Shown here: positions 7,292-15,706 of the stretch, piece after piece
How the letters are laid out: each line of letters opens with the position of its first letter
Position numbering within the stretch: the stretch's first letter is position 1
Origin: Clostridia bacterium
GTDB lineage: Bacteria > Bacillota > Clostridia > Christensenellales > UBA1242
Assembly: GCA_017467585.1 (NCBI GenBank)
Contig: JAFUSR010000004.1
Location: 370,178-434,177, forward strand
Direction of reading: 5' to 3'
Length of the DNA stretch: 64,000 nt
Notes under the pieces: model-generated
Told to the model about the DNA's origin: nothing
Seen by the model: only the letters and a program-made list of their open reading frames with translations
The model's database searches: none
Program-made: the position numbers and the translations under genes

Positions 7292-8317
7292 TTAAATGTT
7301 TTTTAGTAAAATTTCAATAATTTTATCTGTTCCGTTTGGTATTTTTGCGTTTTTTAGTTGGTTAATGTAGGAATCTTTGCTTAAATAGACCTCATTTACC
7401 GCATTAATTAATGTTTTTGTGTTTAATTCTTCTTGGTAAATTAGTTTGCAATAATTATTTTGTGCAAAATATTTTGCGTTTTCAATTTGGTCGCCACGTG
7501 ATGCACCTTTAGGAAGTGGAATTAAAATCATGGGTTTGTGGTGATAGGCGAGTTCAAAAATTGTGTTGCTGCCAGCTCTTGAAATTATAACAGAACTGCT
7601 TTTTATCAGTTGTTCCATATTGTTTGTAAATTCAATTTGTTTATAGTCTGAAATGTTTATGTTCTTGTTTAAATTATTTTTTCCGACCTGATGAATAACA
7701 TAAAAGTTTTTAGAAAGTTCGCTGGCGCAATCAAAAACAACTTGGTTAATTGCTTTCGCCCCAAGCGAACCACCAGTGACAAGCAAAATTGGCTTGTCTT
7801 TTTTTATTGTTTCGCAGTAGCTTTCAACAATTGGAGAGCCTGTCCATACACCTTTTTTGCCAATATCTTTTGCTGTTTTTTCAAATGTTGTGCAAATTGC
7901 TTTAGAGCAGTTTTTCGCAAGTTTGTTTGCAAGCCCAACAGAAAGGTCGCTCTCGTGAGAGACAACAGGAATTTTTAAACTTTTTGCGGCAAGCACAACA
8001 GGCAATGCAACATAGCCGCCTTTTGAAAACACGATGTCTGGTTTTATTTTTTTTAACAATTTTTTTGCTTGATTCACACTTTTGGCAAGCTTAAAGGGCA
8101 ATAATAGATTTTTAAAAAAATGACTCCTGTTGAGTTTGCTTGCTGAAATTTCGTGATATTCAATTTCTTTGTGCTTGGTTATTATGCTTTTTTCCATGCC
8201 ACCAATGCTGCCAATATATGCAATTTGGTCGAAGTGGTTTTTTAGTTTTTCCAAAATGGCAATGTGTGGCATAACGTGTCCTGCGGTGCCACCACCAGTC
8301 AAAACAATAGATTTCAT
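7292..8317 (-). CDS. murG: Undecaprenyldiphospho-muramoylpentapeptide beta-N-acetylglucosaminyltransferase
   Basis: MurG adds GlcNAc to lipid I to make lipid II at the inner face of the membrane. The 341 residues have the GT-B fold of the family: the N-terminal loop LTGGGTAGHVMPH (residues about 5-17), a hydrophobic helix patch near 80-110 for membrane contact (PDIVFSKGGYVALPVVLAA), the UDP-GlcNAc loop GGSLGAKAINQ, and ISRAGSNTIFELAYHHKPMI with PLPKGASRGDQ, the donor-binding Glu and Gln segments. Nothing essential is missing. It lies alone on the minus strand, divergent from the topoisomerase genes. No SD precedes the ATG; TAGAAT lies exactly six bases upstream, so the transcript may be leaderless. 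This is the third peptidoglycan precursor gene within 8 kb. Confidence 0.93.
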   Translation of the reverse strand: MKSIVLTGGGTAGHVMPHIAILEKLKNHFDQIAYIGSIGGMEKSIITKHKEIEYHEISASKLNRSHFFKNLLLPFKLAKSVNQAKKLLKKIKPDIVFSKGGYVALPVVLAAKSLKIPVVSHESDLSVGLANKLAKNCSKAICTTFEKTAKDIGKKGVWTGSPIVESYCETIKKDKPILLVTGGSLGAKAINQVVFDCASELSKNFYVIHQVGKNNLNKNINISDYKQIEFTNNMEQLIKSSSVIISRAGSNTIFELAYHHKPMILIPLPKGASRGDQIENAKYFAQNNYCKLIYQEELNTKTLINAVNEVYLSKDSYINQLKNAKIPNGTDKIIEILLKNI

Positions 8318-8323
8318 ATGGAT

Positions 8324-8329
8324 ATTCTA
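8324..8329 (-). promoter_or_regulatory. Putative -10 element of murG
   Basis: TAGAAT on the minus strand, six bases before the ATG. No good -35 is found at 17 or 18 bases. It is given because the spacing to the start codon is the same as at three other genes here that lack a Shine-Dalgarno. Confidence 0.3.
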
Positions 8330-8381
8330 TGCAATTCTCGCTATTTTATGTGCTCAAATGTTTGCATTTTTGAATTGTTTT

Positions 8382-8409
8382 TTGTTATACTTACTGCGTA
8401 ATATATAAT
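8382..8409 (+). promoter_or_regulatory. Candidate promoter of the topoisomerase operon
   Basis: TTGTTA (8382-8387), a 16-base spacer and TATAAT (8404-8409). The region is AT-rich, so other hexamers are possible. The SD GAGGCAGG lies about ten bases before the GTG start at 8442. Confidence 0.45.
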
Positions 8410-8441
8410 TATAACTTATATTAGAGGCAGGTAATACTTTA

Positions 8442-10415
8442 GTGGCAGAGAAAAAAACATACGAAGCAAAAGACATAACAGTTCTAGAAGGATTAGATGC
8501 AGTTCGTCTGCGTCCGGGAATGTATATTGGAACAACAGGGCCAAAGGGCTTGCATCATTTGGTGTGGGAAATTTTGGATAACTCAATCGATGAAGCAGCC
8601 AACGGCTTTTGTTCTAGAATAATAATAACACTCAACAGTGATGGCTCAATAACCGTTGAAGATAACGGTCGTGGAATTCCTGTTGACATTCACCCAGTTT
8701 TAAAAGTAAGCGCAGTAGAGGTTGTCTATACACAACTTCACGCAGGTGGAAAATTCAACAACGAAAACTACGCTTATTCTGGTGGACTTCATGGCGTTGG
8801 TGCATCAGTTGTTAATGCACTGTCTAGATGGCTCAAGGTTGAGGTAAATAGAGACGGAAAAAAATATGTTCAAGAGTTTGAGAGCAAAGAGGTTAAGCCA
8901 GGCAAAATTGCTGGTGGTGTTCCAAAGGCTCCACTTGCTGCAGTTGGAAAATCTCTTGCAACAGGAACAAAGGTAACGTTTTTGCCAGATGACAGAATTT
9001 TTGAAACTATCGAGTTTGATTATGCAACAATCAACAAACACATAAAGGAACAGGCCTTTTTAAACAAAGGGCTTGAAATTTGTTTGATTGACCAACGAGA
9101 TGCGAGCAAAGAAGCCATTGTAAAAAGCTATAAATATGATGGCGGAATAAAAGATTTTGTTAAATATTTAAACGAGAGCAAAAACAAACTCTACGACGAG
9201 CCAATTTATTTTTCGGGTGCGTCAAACGGAATTAAAGTTGAAGTTGCAATGTGTCACACAGATGAATATGTTGACAACATTTTTAGCTATGTTAACAACA
9301 TTAACACAAGCGAAGGCGGAACACATGAAGTTGGCTTTAAAAGTGCAATCACAAAGGTGTTCAATGACCTTGCACGAAAAAATGGCAATTTAAAAGAAAA
9401 AGATGCCAATCTTTTGGGTGATGATTTCAGAGAAGGACTTTCTGCAATAATCAGCATCAAGATGAAAAATGTTCAGTTTGAAGGACAAACAAAAGCAAAA
9501 CTTGGCAATCCAGAAGCTCGCCCTGCTGTTGAGGCAGTAACCATTAATGAACTTTCTAACTTCTTTGCGGGAAGGGGAACTTCAAAAATTCTCGACAGCA
9601 TTATAACCAAGGCTATGGGAGCAGCACGTGTTCGTGAGGCTGGCAGAAAGGCCAAGGAAATTGCAAGACAAACAAACAGTCTTGAAAACACAAGCACACT
9701 TGTTGGAAAGCTCGCATCTTGCTCTGGCAAGAACTATGCAAACAACGAGCTCTTTATTGTTGAAGGAAACTCAGCCGGCGGTTCTGCAAAACAGGCGAGA
9801 GATAGACATTTTCAGGCTGTTCTTCCACTTCGTGGAAAACCACTCAATGTTGAAAAGAAAAGATTGGAACAAGTTTTGCAAAACGAAGAATTTAGAACAC
9901 TTATCACAGCACTTGGTGCTGGAATTGGCGAAAAGTTTAATATTGACAACTTAAAATATCATAAAGTTATTATTCTTGCCGATGCCGACCAAGATGGTGC
10001 GCACATTCGTGCCATTTTGCTCACATTCTTCTATCGATATATGAGAGAGCTTATCACAGAGGGACATGTTTACATGGGCATGCCTCCACTTTATAAACTT
10101 CGCAAAAAAGACATGACAGAATATGTTTATAGCGATGCCGAAATTGATGAAGCGATTTCAAGGTTTGGCTCAAACTATAAGCTTAGCAGATATAAAGGTC
10201 TTGGAGAAATGAACCCAGAAGAACTTTGGACAACAACACTCGATCCAAAAGAGAGAACAATTGTTCAGGTTTCAATTGAAGACGCCGCCGAAGCTGAAAA
10301 AATGATAACAACACTAATGGGCGACAACATTGAAGCAAGAAAACAATACATAAGCGAAAACGCAGACTTTAACAAGGTAGACAAGGCAATGAGCCTTTTA
10401 AAGAAGAGCAAATAA
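8442..10415 (+). CDS. Type IIA DNA topoisomerase, B subunit (GyrB/ParE family)
   Basis: This is the ATPase subunit of gyrase or topoisomerase IV, 657 residues, starting with GTG. The GHKL ATPase motifs are in place: EILDNSIDEA (43-52), EDNGRGIPVDIH and YSGGLHGVGASVVNAL. The TOPRIM domain has EGNSAGGSAKQARDR (from about 441) and ADADQDGAHIRA (from about 512). Most GyrB proteins read EGDSAGGSA and TDADVDGAHI; the EGN and ADADQ forms are, as far as I recall, those of the second (ParE-like) B subunit in many Clostridia. The Toprim acidic residues themselves (Glu and DxD) are retained. With the A subunit next to it this is a complete enzyme. Gyrase versus topo IV cannot be settled here, so no symbol is given. 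Confidence 0.9.
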   Translation: MAEKKTYEAKDITVLEGLDAVRLRPGMYIGTTGPKGLHHLVWEILDNSIDEAANGFCSRIIITLNSDGSITVEDNGRGIPVDIHPVLKVSAVEVVYTQLHAGGKFNNENYAYSGGLHGVGASVVNALSRWLKVEVNRDGKKYVQEFESKEVKPGKIAGGVPKAPLAAVGKSLATGTKVTFLPDDRIFETIEFDYATINKHIKEQAFLNKGLEICLIDQRDASKEAIVKSYKYDGGIKDFVKYLNESKNKLYDEPIYFSGASNGIKVEVAMCHTDEYVDNIFSYVNNINTSEGGTHEVGFKSAITKVFNDLARKNGNLKEKDANLLGDDFREGLSAIISIKMKNVQFEGQTKAKLGNPEARPAVEAVTINELSNFFAGRGTSKILDSIITKAMGAARVREAGRKAKEIARQTNSLENTSTLVGKLASCSGKNYANNELFIVEGNSAGGSAKQARDRHFQAVLPLRGKPLNVEKKRLEQVLQNEEFRTLITALGAGIGEKFNIDNLKYHKVIILADADQDGAHIRAILLTFFYRYMRELITEGHVYMGMPPLYKLRKKDMTEYVYSDAEIDEAISRFGSNYKLSRYKGLGEMNPEELWTTTLDPKERTIVQVSIEDAAEAEKMITTLMGDNIEARKQYISENADFNKVDKAMSLLKKSK

Positions 10416-10439
10416 CAAAACAAATAAGGACAAAATCTA

Positions 10440-12887
10440 ATGGCAAAAAATGAAGAAATTTTATATGGTAAACACGTTTTAAACAAAAACTTAGACGAAG
10501 TTATGCACGAAAGCATGATGCCATATTCTGAGCACGTTATTCTCGATCGTGCTCTTCCTAGAGTTGAAGATGGATTGAAGCCAGTTCAAAGAAGAATTCT
10601 ATTCACGCTTGACCAACTCGGAATAACACCAGACAAAGAATACAAAAAGTCAGCCCGCATCGTCGGTGAGTGCTTGGGTAAATATCACCCTCACGGAGAC
10701 ACATCTGTTTATGACGCAATGGTTCGTTTGGCTCAAGACTTTAACATGCGCATGCCACTTGTTGAAGGACAGGGAAACTTCGGAAGCATTGATGGTGACG
10801 ATGCAGCGGCCATGCGTTACACAGAAGCTAGAATGGCACCACTTGCTCTTGAAATGCTCAGAGACCTCGACAAAAACACAATAGAGTGGCAACTAAACTT
10901 CGACGACACTCTTCAAGAACCAGTGACTCTTCCTAGTCGTTTTCCAAACCTTTTGGTTAATGGTGCGAGTGGAATTGCCGTAGGCCTTGCCACAAACATT
11001 CCAACCCACAACCTTGCAGAAGTAATAAATGGTGCAATTGCACTCATTGACAATCGCAACATTTCAACAAAAGAATTAATGAAATATATCAAGGCTCCAG
11101 ACTTTCCAACTGGTGGATATATTATTGCCGGCGACGAACTTGAGCAGGCTTATGAAACAGGAAAGGGCAAAATATATATTCGCGCAAAGGTTAACATTGA
11201 AAGTTCTGCAGACGGCAAAAAATCTATCGTTATAACTGAACTTCCTTATCAGGTTAACAAAGCAAAACTTTTGCAGAGAATTGCTGAACTTAAAGAACAA
11301 AAGAAAGATGTTCTTGCAGACATTGCCGATGTTATTGACGAATCAGACAAACAGGGCATGCGTGCTGTTATTAAACTCAAAAGAGATGCCAGTGTAAAGA
11401 AGATTTTAGACTATTTGTTCAAGTACACCGACATGCAGATTTCATTTGGCATTAACATGGTTGCAATTGCCGAGGGAAGACCTCAACTTATGGGCATTAA
11501 AACCATGCTTAACTATTATGTTGACTATCAACGAGAAGTCATTTATCGCAGAACAAAATTTGATCTAGACGCCGCAAAAGAAAGAGAGCATATCTTAAAA
11601 GGTTTAATCATTGCCGTTAGAAATATCGACGAAGTTGTTGCAATAATCAAGCGTAGCGCAAACACAACCGAAGCAAAACAAAATTTGCGTGAGCGTTTTG
11701 AACTTTCTGACCGTCAAGCACAGGCAATTCTTGACATGCGCCTTGCGCGTTTAACAAGCCTTGAAGTTTATAAACTAGAGCAAGAACTTTTGGAAGTTCA
11801 AGAACTCATTAGTAAACTTTCTGCAATTGTATCTAGCAAAAAACTTCAGTTTGAGCTTGTTAAAGAAGAAATGACAGAAATTAAAAAGAAATATAAAGAT
11901 GCAAGAAGGTCTGAAGTTCTTGACTCTGTTGAAGATTACAAAGTTGATGCAGCAGCCTCTACAAGTGTTGTTTCAGCTGTCGAAAAGGCCGTTGTTGCGG
12001 TAACAGCAGCAGCAACCATAAAAGCAATTTCTGTCAAGAAATTTGCCGGCGCAAGCAAGGCATGGACAGAGCGCTCTGGGCTTCACGAAGTTGTTACATC
12101 TTCTTGTGAAGCAATGACAAACGAAAGTGTTATTGTTTTCACAAACCTTGGAAACGCAATAAAAATTGATGTTGCTTCTCTTGGTCTTTCAAACTTTAAA
12201 GATAAGGGAACTCTTCTTTCAAAGATTGGCAAAGGTGTGCTCAGCAATGAAACACCAGTTGCGGTTATTTTAGAGCCTAGAGAAAACGCAAGTGGAATGT
12301 TATTATTCTTCACAAAACAGGGCATGATTAAAAAGACTTCAATCACCGAATATTCACTTTTAAAATCTAACTATCAAGCACTCAAACTTAAAGAGGGCGA
12401 TGAACTTATTAAAGTTGAGTTCGATAAACCAGGAACAACATTGTTGTTTGTTACAAAACTTGGAATGAGCTTAAATGCAGAAAAAACAGATATTCCAGAA
12501 CAGGGCAGAATTTCTGCTGGTGTTAAGGGAATTATGCTCACCGATAACGACACAGTTGTTTCTGTTGACCAAGTTGTTCCAGAAAGCGAAATTGCAGTTG
12601 TTTCGAACACTGCCTATGCAAAGAGAGTAATTGCCAGCGAAATTGATGTTCTTGCAAGATATAGAAAGGGTGTAAAAATCATTGATCTTAAAGGCTCAGC
12701 ATCGTCTGGAACAGAGGTTATAGCAAGTGGCTTAGTTGATGAAAACAGTGAGGTAGTTCTTGTTACCGATGGCGAAATTTCAGCGATAAGCAGCAGAAGT
12801 CTTGACGAAGATATTCGCTCAAGCAAGGGCAGATGCATTTCTGTTTCTGGAGCAAAACCAACAGCAGGTTACATTCGTCAAGTCTAA
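10440..12887 (+). CDS. Type IIA DNA topoisomerase, A subunit (GyrA/ParC family)
   Basis: The 815-residue DNA cleavage subunit. The winged-helix domain is intact, with GLKPVQRRILFTL, KYHPHGDTSVYDAM and the active-site Tyr127 in AAAMRYTEARM. The tower and coiled-coil gate follow (about 340-490), then a C-terminal beta-pinwheel from about 515. In gyrase the first blade carries the GyrA box QRRGGKG, which is needed to wrap DNA and introduce negative supercoils. Here the matching stretch (about SKAWTERSGLHEVV) has no such box, although a later blade keeps QGRISAGVKGIML. This favours a ParC-like or non-wrapping enzyme. It starts 24 bases after the B subunit, with a weak, distant SD (AAGGA). Confidence 0.9.
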   Translation: MAKNEEILYGKHVLNKNLDEVMHESMMPYSEHVILDRALPRVEDGLKPVQRRILFTLDQLGITPDKEYKKSARIVGECLGKYHPHGDTSVYDAMVRLAQDFNMRMPLVEGQGNFGSIDGDDAAAMRYTEARMAPLALEMLRDLDKNTIEWQLNFDDTLQEPVTLPSRFPNLLVNGASGIAVGLATNIPTHNLAEVINGAIALIDNRNISTKELMKYIKAPDFPTGGYIIAGDELEQAYETGKGKIYIRAKVNIESSADGKKSIVITELPYQVNKAKLLQRIAELKEQKKDVLADIADVIDESDKQGMRAVIKLKRDASVKKILDYLFKYTDMQISFGINMVAIAEGRPQLMGIKTMLNYYVDYQREVIYRRTKFDLDAAKEREHILKGLIIAVRNIDEVVAIIKRSANTTEAKQNLRERFELSDRQAQAILDMRLARLTSLEVYKLEQELLEVQELISKLSAIVSSKKLQFELVKEEMTEIKKKYKDARRSEVLDSVEDYKVDAAASTSVVSAVEKAVVAVTAAATIKAISVKKFAGASKAWTERSGLHEVVTSSCEAMTNESVIVFTNLGNAIKIDVASLGLSNFKDKGTLLSKIGKGVLSNETPVAVILEPRENASGMLLFFTKQGMIKKTSITEYSLLKSNYQALKLKEGDELIKVEFDKPGTTLLFVTKLGMSLNAEKTDIPEQGRISAGVKGIMLTDNDTVVSVDQVVPESEIAVVSNTAYAKRVIASEIDVLARYRKGVKIIDLKGSASSGTEVIASGLVDENSEVVLVTDGEISAISSRSLDEDIRSSKGRCISVSGAKPTAGYIRQV

Positions 12888-12901
12888 GACTTGCAATTTG
12901 T

Positions 12902-12931
12902 TTGACCTGATAAAAATTACTATGATATACT
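12902..12931 (+). promoter_or_regulatory. Extended -10 promoter upstream of the 12950 gene
   Basis: TTGACC (12902-12907), an 18-base spacer and TATACT (12926-12931) preceded by TGA, which matches the extended -10 pattern TGn. An AAGGAG Shine-Dalgarno follows before the GTG at 12950. Confidence 0.6.
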
Positions 12932-12949
12932 AAAAACAAGGAGAATATT

Positions 12950-14002
12950 GTGGCAGGCAAAGTTAAAAATGAAAGTGACAACGAAGAAGTAAAACAAAGC
13001 GAAGACATTGTCGTTGACCTTAGTGGTGACAAGCAAGATGAATCTGTCACCAATCTTTCTGCTGAAGACCAAGAAAAAATCAAAGCAATTTCTGAAAAAT
13101 TGCGTGAGGAACTTGGCTTAAATGAGCAAGAAGAAAAGAAGGAAGAAGAGGAAGCCGACGACTATTATTCAAGGTTTTACAAAAAGTATTCTAAAAAAGA
13201 AGAAAATGTCGACACAACATCATTTGGTAAATACGACTCTGACCTAGACTTTAAAATTAACAAAAAAGTTAGAAGAGTTCATTTGCCACTTCCAAAAAAG
13301 ACAAAAGTGTTGTTTGGCGCACTTGCTGGTGTGTTTGTTATTATGTTTGCTGCAGTTCTTGGTGTTGTTCTTTATAAGCCACCAGTTCCTGTTTATATTT
13401 CTGGTGTTGCAATAACTCAAAGGGTAGATTCAGTTGATGGTTGCTATGTTGTTGACGACAACTATCTTGGTCAAAAACTCAGTTACGACAGTGTTTATAT
13501 CAATTGCACATATTCAGATGGTTCTGTTAAGAAGGTTCAAATAACAGAAGACATGACAAAAATTCTCACTTCAGGCGCCATTAATTCTCGTGGTGAATTT
13601 GTTAGAGAAGGCGATGTTGATGTTGAGGTAAAATACGCAGGAAAAACAATGATTCTCAGATTTGTTGTTGAGGCAAATCCACCAGTTTCGATGACTCTGT
13701 TTTCTGCAAACAACAACACAAAAACATTTGACATAAGCCAGTCTGCAACAACATGGCAAATAGACAATAAAATTGTTGTTAACATAACTTATCAAGATGG
13801 AACAACCAAACAGGTTAGCGTTAACGACTGCAGATATTTGATTGATGGAAAGAGTCCAACAGTTTCTAACGGAATTATGCAAATTCCAGCAGGACTTTCG
13901 ACTGGAGGCTATGTTGTTAGAATTTCTTATTCTGAAACACTTGCAGATGGAACAGTGGTTAATGTTCCTTATCAAGAATTTAACATCAATATAGTTCTTT
14001 AA
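12950..14002 (+). CDS. Single-pass membrane protein with extracellular Ig-like domains
   Basis: Unnamed protein of 350 residues with a GTG start and a good SD. Residues 1-115 are cytoplasmic and highly charged, with an acidic run of Glu and Lys. One transmembrane segment follows (about 120-142, VLFGALAGVFVIMFAAVLGVV). The remaining 200 residues are outside and look like two or three beta-sandwich domains of the bacterial Ig-like (Big) type: INCTYSDGSVKKVQIT and later VNITYQDGTTKQVSVN are two copies of the same strand pattern. This points to an envelope sensor or structural protein. A terminator follows at 14018. Nothing in the sequence gives an enzymatic role. Confidence 0.75.
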   Translation: MAGKVKNESDNEEVKQSEDIVVDLSGDKQDESVTNLSAEDQEKIKAISEKLREELGLNEQEEKKEEEEADDYYSRFYKKYSKKEENVDTTSFGKYDSDLDFKINKKVRRVHLPLPKKTKVLFGALAGVFVIMFAAVLGVVLYKPPVPVYISGVAITQRVDSVDGCYVVDDNYLGQKLSYDSVYINCTYSDGSVKKVQITEDMTKILTSGAINSRGEFVREGDVDVEVKYAGKTMILRFVVEANPPVSMTLFSANNNTKTFDISQSATTWQIDNKIVVNITYQDGTTKQVSVNDCRYLIDGKSPTVSNGIMQIPAGLSTGGYVVRISYSETLADGTVVNVPYQEFNINIVL

Positions 14003-14017
14003 TTAAAACAAAAAAAC

Positions 14018-14047
14018 AAATGCCGAAATGCTCGGCATTTTTTTTTG
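14018..14047 (+). terminator. Rho-independent terminator
   Basis: Stem AATGCCGA / TCGGCATT with a five-base loop (14028-14032 region) followed by eight or nine Ts. It ends the transcript from 12950. Confidence 0.85.
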
Positions 14048-14099
14048 CAAATTTACATAAAAAACAAGTTGCTAGAATATCATTTATTGTTAAGTGCAA

Positions 14100-14177
14100 T
14101 GCGACTTAGACAATTTTTGACACAATAATATAAAAGCCACACAAATCTTATAAATTTTATGTTGAACTTAAGTCGCA
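14100..14177. promoter_or_regulatory. Nine-base inverted repeat in the leader of the deacetylase gene
   Basis: TGCGACTTA at 14100-14108 and its perfect complement TAAGTCGCA at 14169-14177, 60 bases apart, 40 bases before the ATG of the deacetylase. A TTGACA at 14117-14122 lies between the arms but has no good -10 at 17 bases. It may be a paired operator or the base of a long leader stem. Confidence 0.35.
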
Positions 14178-14216
14178 AAAACAACAAAAAAATAGTAAAG
14201 TATAGGAGTTTTCATT

Positions 14217-14987
14217 ATGAAAATTGTATGCATAAAAGCAAAACATATAATGGCATCTATAACACTTGCCTTGGTGCTTGCAATGTTGATGGTGGCAACA
14301 AGCGCAACAAACAGTGCTGCTGTGTTTTTGGGTAGTTCTCCACGTCTTGTGCCCATTTACAGTGTAAAGACAGAAGAGAAAAAAGTGGCACTTTCTTTTG
14401 ATGCTGCTTGGGGTTCAGACAAAACAAGCAAAATCGTTGAAATTCTTCAAAAGGAGGGCATAAAAGCAACATTCTTTTTGGTTGGCTTTTGGGTTGAAGC
14501 AAATCCAGACAAGGTTAAAGAAATTTATGACGCTGGATTTGATATAGGCACACACAGCAACACACACCCTAAAATGAGCACTCTTTCTAGCGCGCAAGTG
14601 TCTCACGAACTTGTTACAAGCTGTGAATTGATTTCAAACATCACAAAATCACCAGTAAAATTCTTTAGACCACCTTATGGAGACTACAATGACCAACTCA
14701 TTAACATTGCATCTAGTTTGGGTTTAAAAACAATTCAGTGGGATGTTGACACTCTCGACTGGAAAGGGCTTTCTGGAGAACAGATTTTAACCAGAGTTCA
14801 GCGTAGTGTAAAAAACGGGTCAATTATTTTGTGTCACAACAATTCAGACCACATTTTAGAGGCGTTGCCACTCATGATTAAATATCTAAAGAGTGAAGGC
14901 TATTCAATAGTTAAAATGAGTGAACTTGTTTATGAAAATGATTATACAATTGATAATAATGGAGTGCAAATAAAAAATAAAGGATAA
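14217..14987 (+). CDS. Polysaccharide deacetylase, PdaB-like
   Basis: The 256-residue exported NodB-domain protein has an N-terminal hydrophobic signal or anchor (about 10-32). The NodB motifs are ALSFDAAWG (the family's first Asp at 62, in the DAAWG form of PdaB/YlxY-like proteins instead of the usual DDG), THSNTHP (His113 and His117, metal ligands), RPPYGDYN, and QWDVDTLDWKG with a late IILCHN. PdaB in Bacillus is a sporulation protein needed to keep spores dormant and probably acts on cell-wall polysaccharide. With the SigK-like gene at 60887 this suggests a spore former. SD AGGAG nine bases before the ATG. It is followed after four bases by the SSB-like gene, so the two are co-transcribed, an unusual pairing. 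Confidence 0.85.
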   Translation: MKIVCIKAKHIMASITLALVLAMLMVATSATNSAAVFLGSSPRLVPIYSVKTEEKKVALSFDAAWGSDKTSKIVEILQKEGIKATFFLVGFWVEANPDKVKEIYDAGFDIGTHSNTHPKMSTLSSAQVSHELVTSCELISNITKSPVKFFRPPYGDYNDQLINIASSLGLKTIQWDVDTLDWKGLSGEQILTRVQRSVKNGSIILCHNNSDHILEALPLMIKYLKSEGYSIVKMSELVYENDYTIDNNGVQIKNKG

Positions 14988-14991
14988 ACAG

Positions 14992-15666
14992 ATGAATATT
15001 AATTATGATAACAATAACATGGTTGAACTAAGTGGAAAGATTGTTGAACCACTCAAATTTTCACACTCAGTTTTGGGAGAAGGCTTCTTCGAAAGCAAAC
15101 TAGAGGTCAAAAGACTGTCTAATGAATGTGATATTTTGCCAATAACAATCTCTGAGAGAATTGGTGGCGGCTTAAAAGTTGGTGATTATGTGTCTCTAAA
15201 AGGTCAATTTCGCAGCTATAACAAGCAAGAGACAGAAAAGAGCAGACTAATTCTAACCGTTTTTGTCCGTGAGCTTAACAGGCAAAATTTGGCCCAATTT
15301 GAAAATATAATAAAACTTGTCGGTTACATTTGCAAAGAGCCAGTTTATCGAACAACACCATTTGGAAGAGAAATTGCAGATATTTTGCTTGCTGTGAACA
15401 GGGCATATAACAAGAGTGACTATTTGCCATGCATTGCATGGGGAAGAAATGCTAGATTTGTTAAAGACTTAAAGGTTGGTGACAAACTAGAAATTTATGG
15501 CAGAGTCCAGAGCCGAAATTATCAAAAGAAAACAGAAGATGACATTGTCACAAAAACTGCTTATGAAATTTCAATATCTAGTGTTTTAACAGTGGCAGAA
15601 GATGCCCCTCTGCAAACAGAAGCAGAAATAGCAAAAAAATATGTGTCAGATAATTTAGCAATTTAG
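14992..15666 (+). CDS. Single-stranded DNA-binding-like protein with two OB folds
   Basis: The 224 residues appear to contain two tandem OB-fold domains: one at about 8-100 (MVELSGKIVEPLKFSHS, then GDYVSLKGQFRSYN) and one at about 105-205 (NIIKLVGYICKEPVYRTTPF, then LPCIAWGRNARFVKDL and GDKLEIYGRVQSR). The second half looks like the core of bacterial SSB, with the typical IAWG-x-NA strand and the GR-Q-R strand. The acidic tail that SSB uses to recruit partners is missing; the C-terminus is SDNLAI. It is more likely an accessory SSB than the main one. It follows the deacetylase by four bases, with an SD overlapping that gene's end, and ends at a terminator. Confidence 0.7.
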   Translation: MNINYDNNNMVELSGKIVEPLKFSHSVLGEGFFESKLEVKRLSNECDILPITISERIGGGLKVGDYVSLKGQFRSYNKQETEKSRLILTVFVRELNRQNLAQFENIIKLVGYICKEPVYRTTPFGREIADILLAVNRAYNKSDYLPCIAWGRNARFVKDLKVGDKLEIYGRVQSRNYQKKTEDDIVTKTAYEISISSVLTVAEDAPLQTEAEIAKKYVSDNLAI

Positions 15667-15671
15667 ACCAT

Positions 15672-15704
15672 AAAAAAAACACTTGGAAAGCAAGTGTTTT
15701 TTAT
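15672..15704. terminator. Bidirectional terminator between the SSB-like gene and the SH3 membrane protein
   Basis: Stem AAAACACTTG / CAAGTGTTTT (15676-15685 and 15691-15700), loop GAAAG, with A and T runs on either side so that both converging transcripts can end here. Confidence 0.8.
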
Positions 15705-15706
15705 GT

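Noticed and set aside
7251..7301. Short frame MKKKYQSTGIFLLN after the P-II gene
   Set aside because: It reads through the terminator and is only 16 codons.
14050..14216. Riboswitch or T-box leader before the deacetylase
   Set aside because: Only one long-range inverted repeat is visible; no conserved riboswitch core was recognised.
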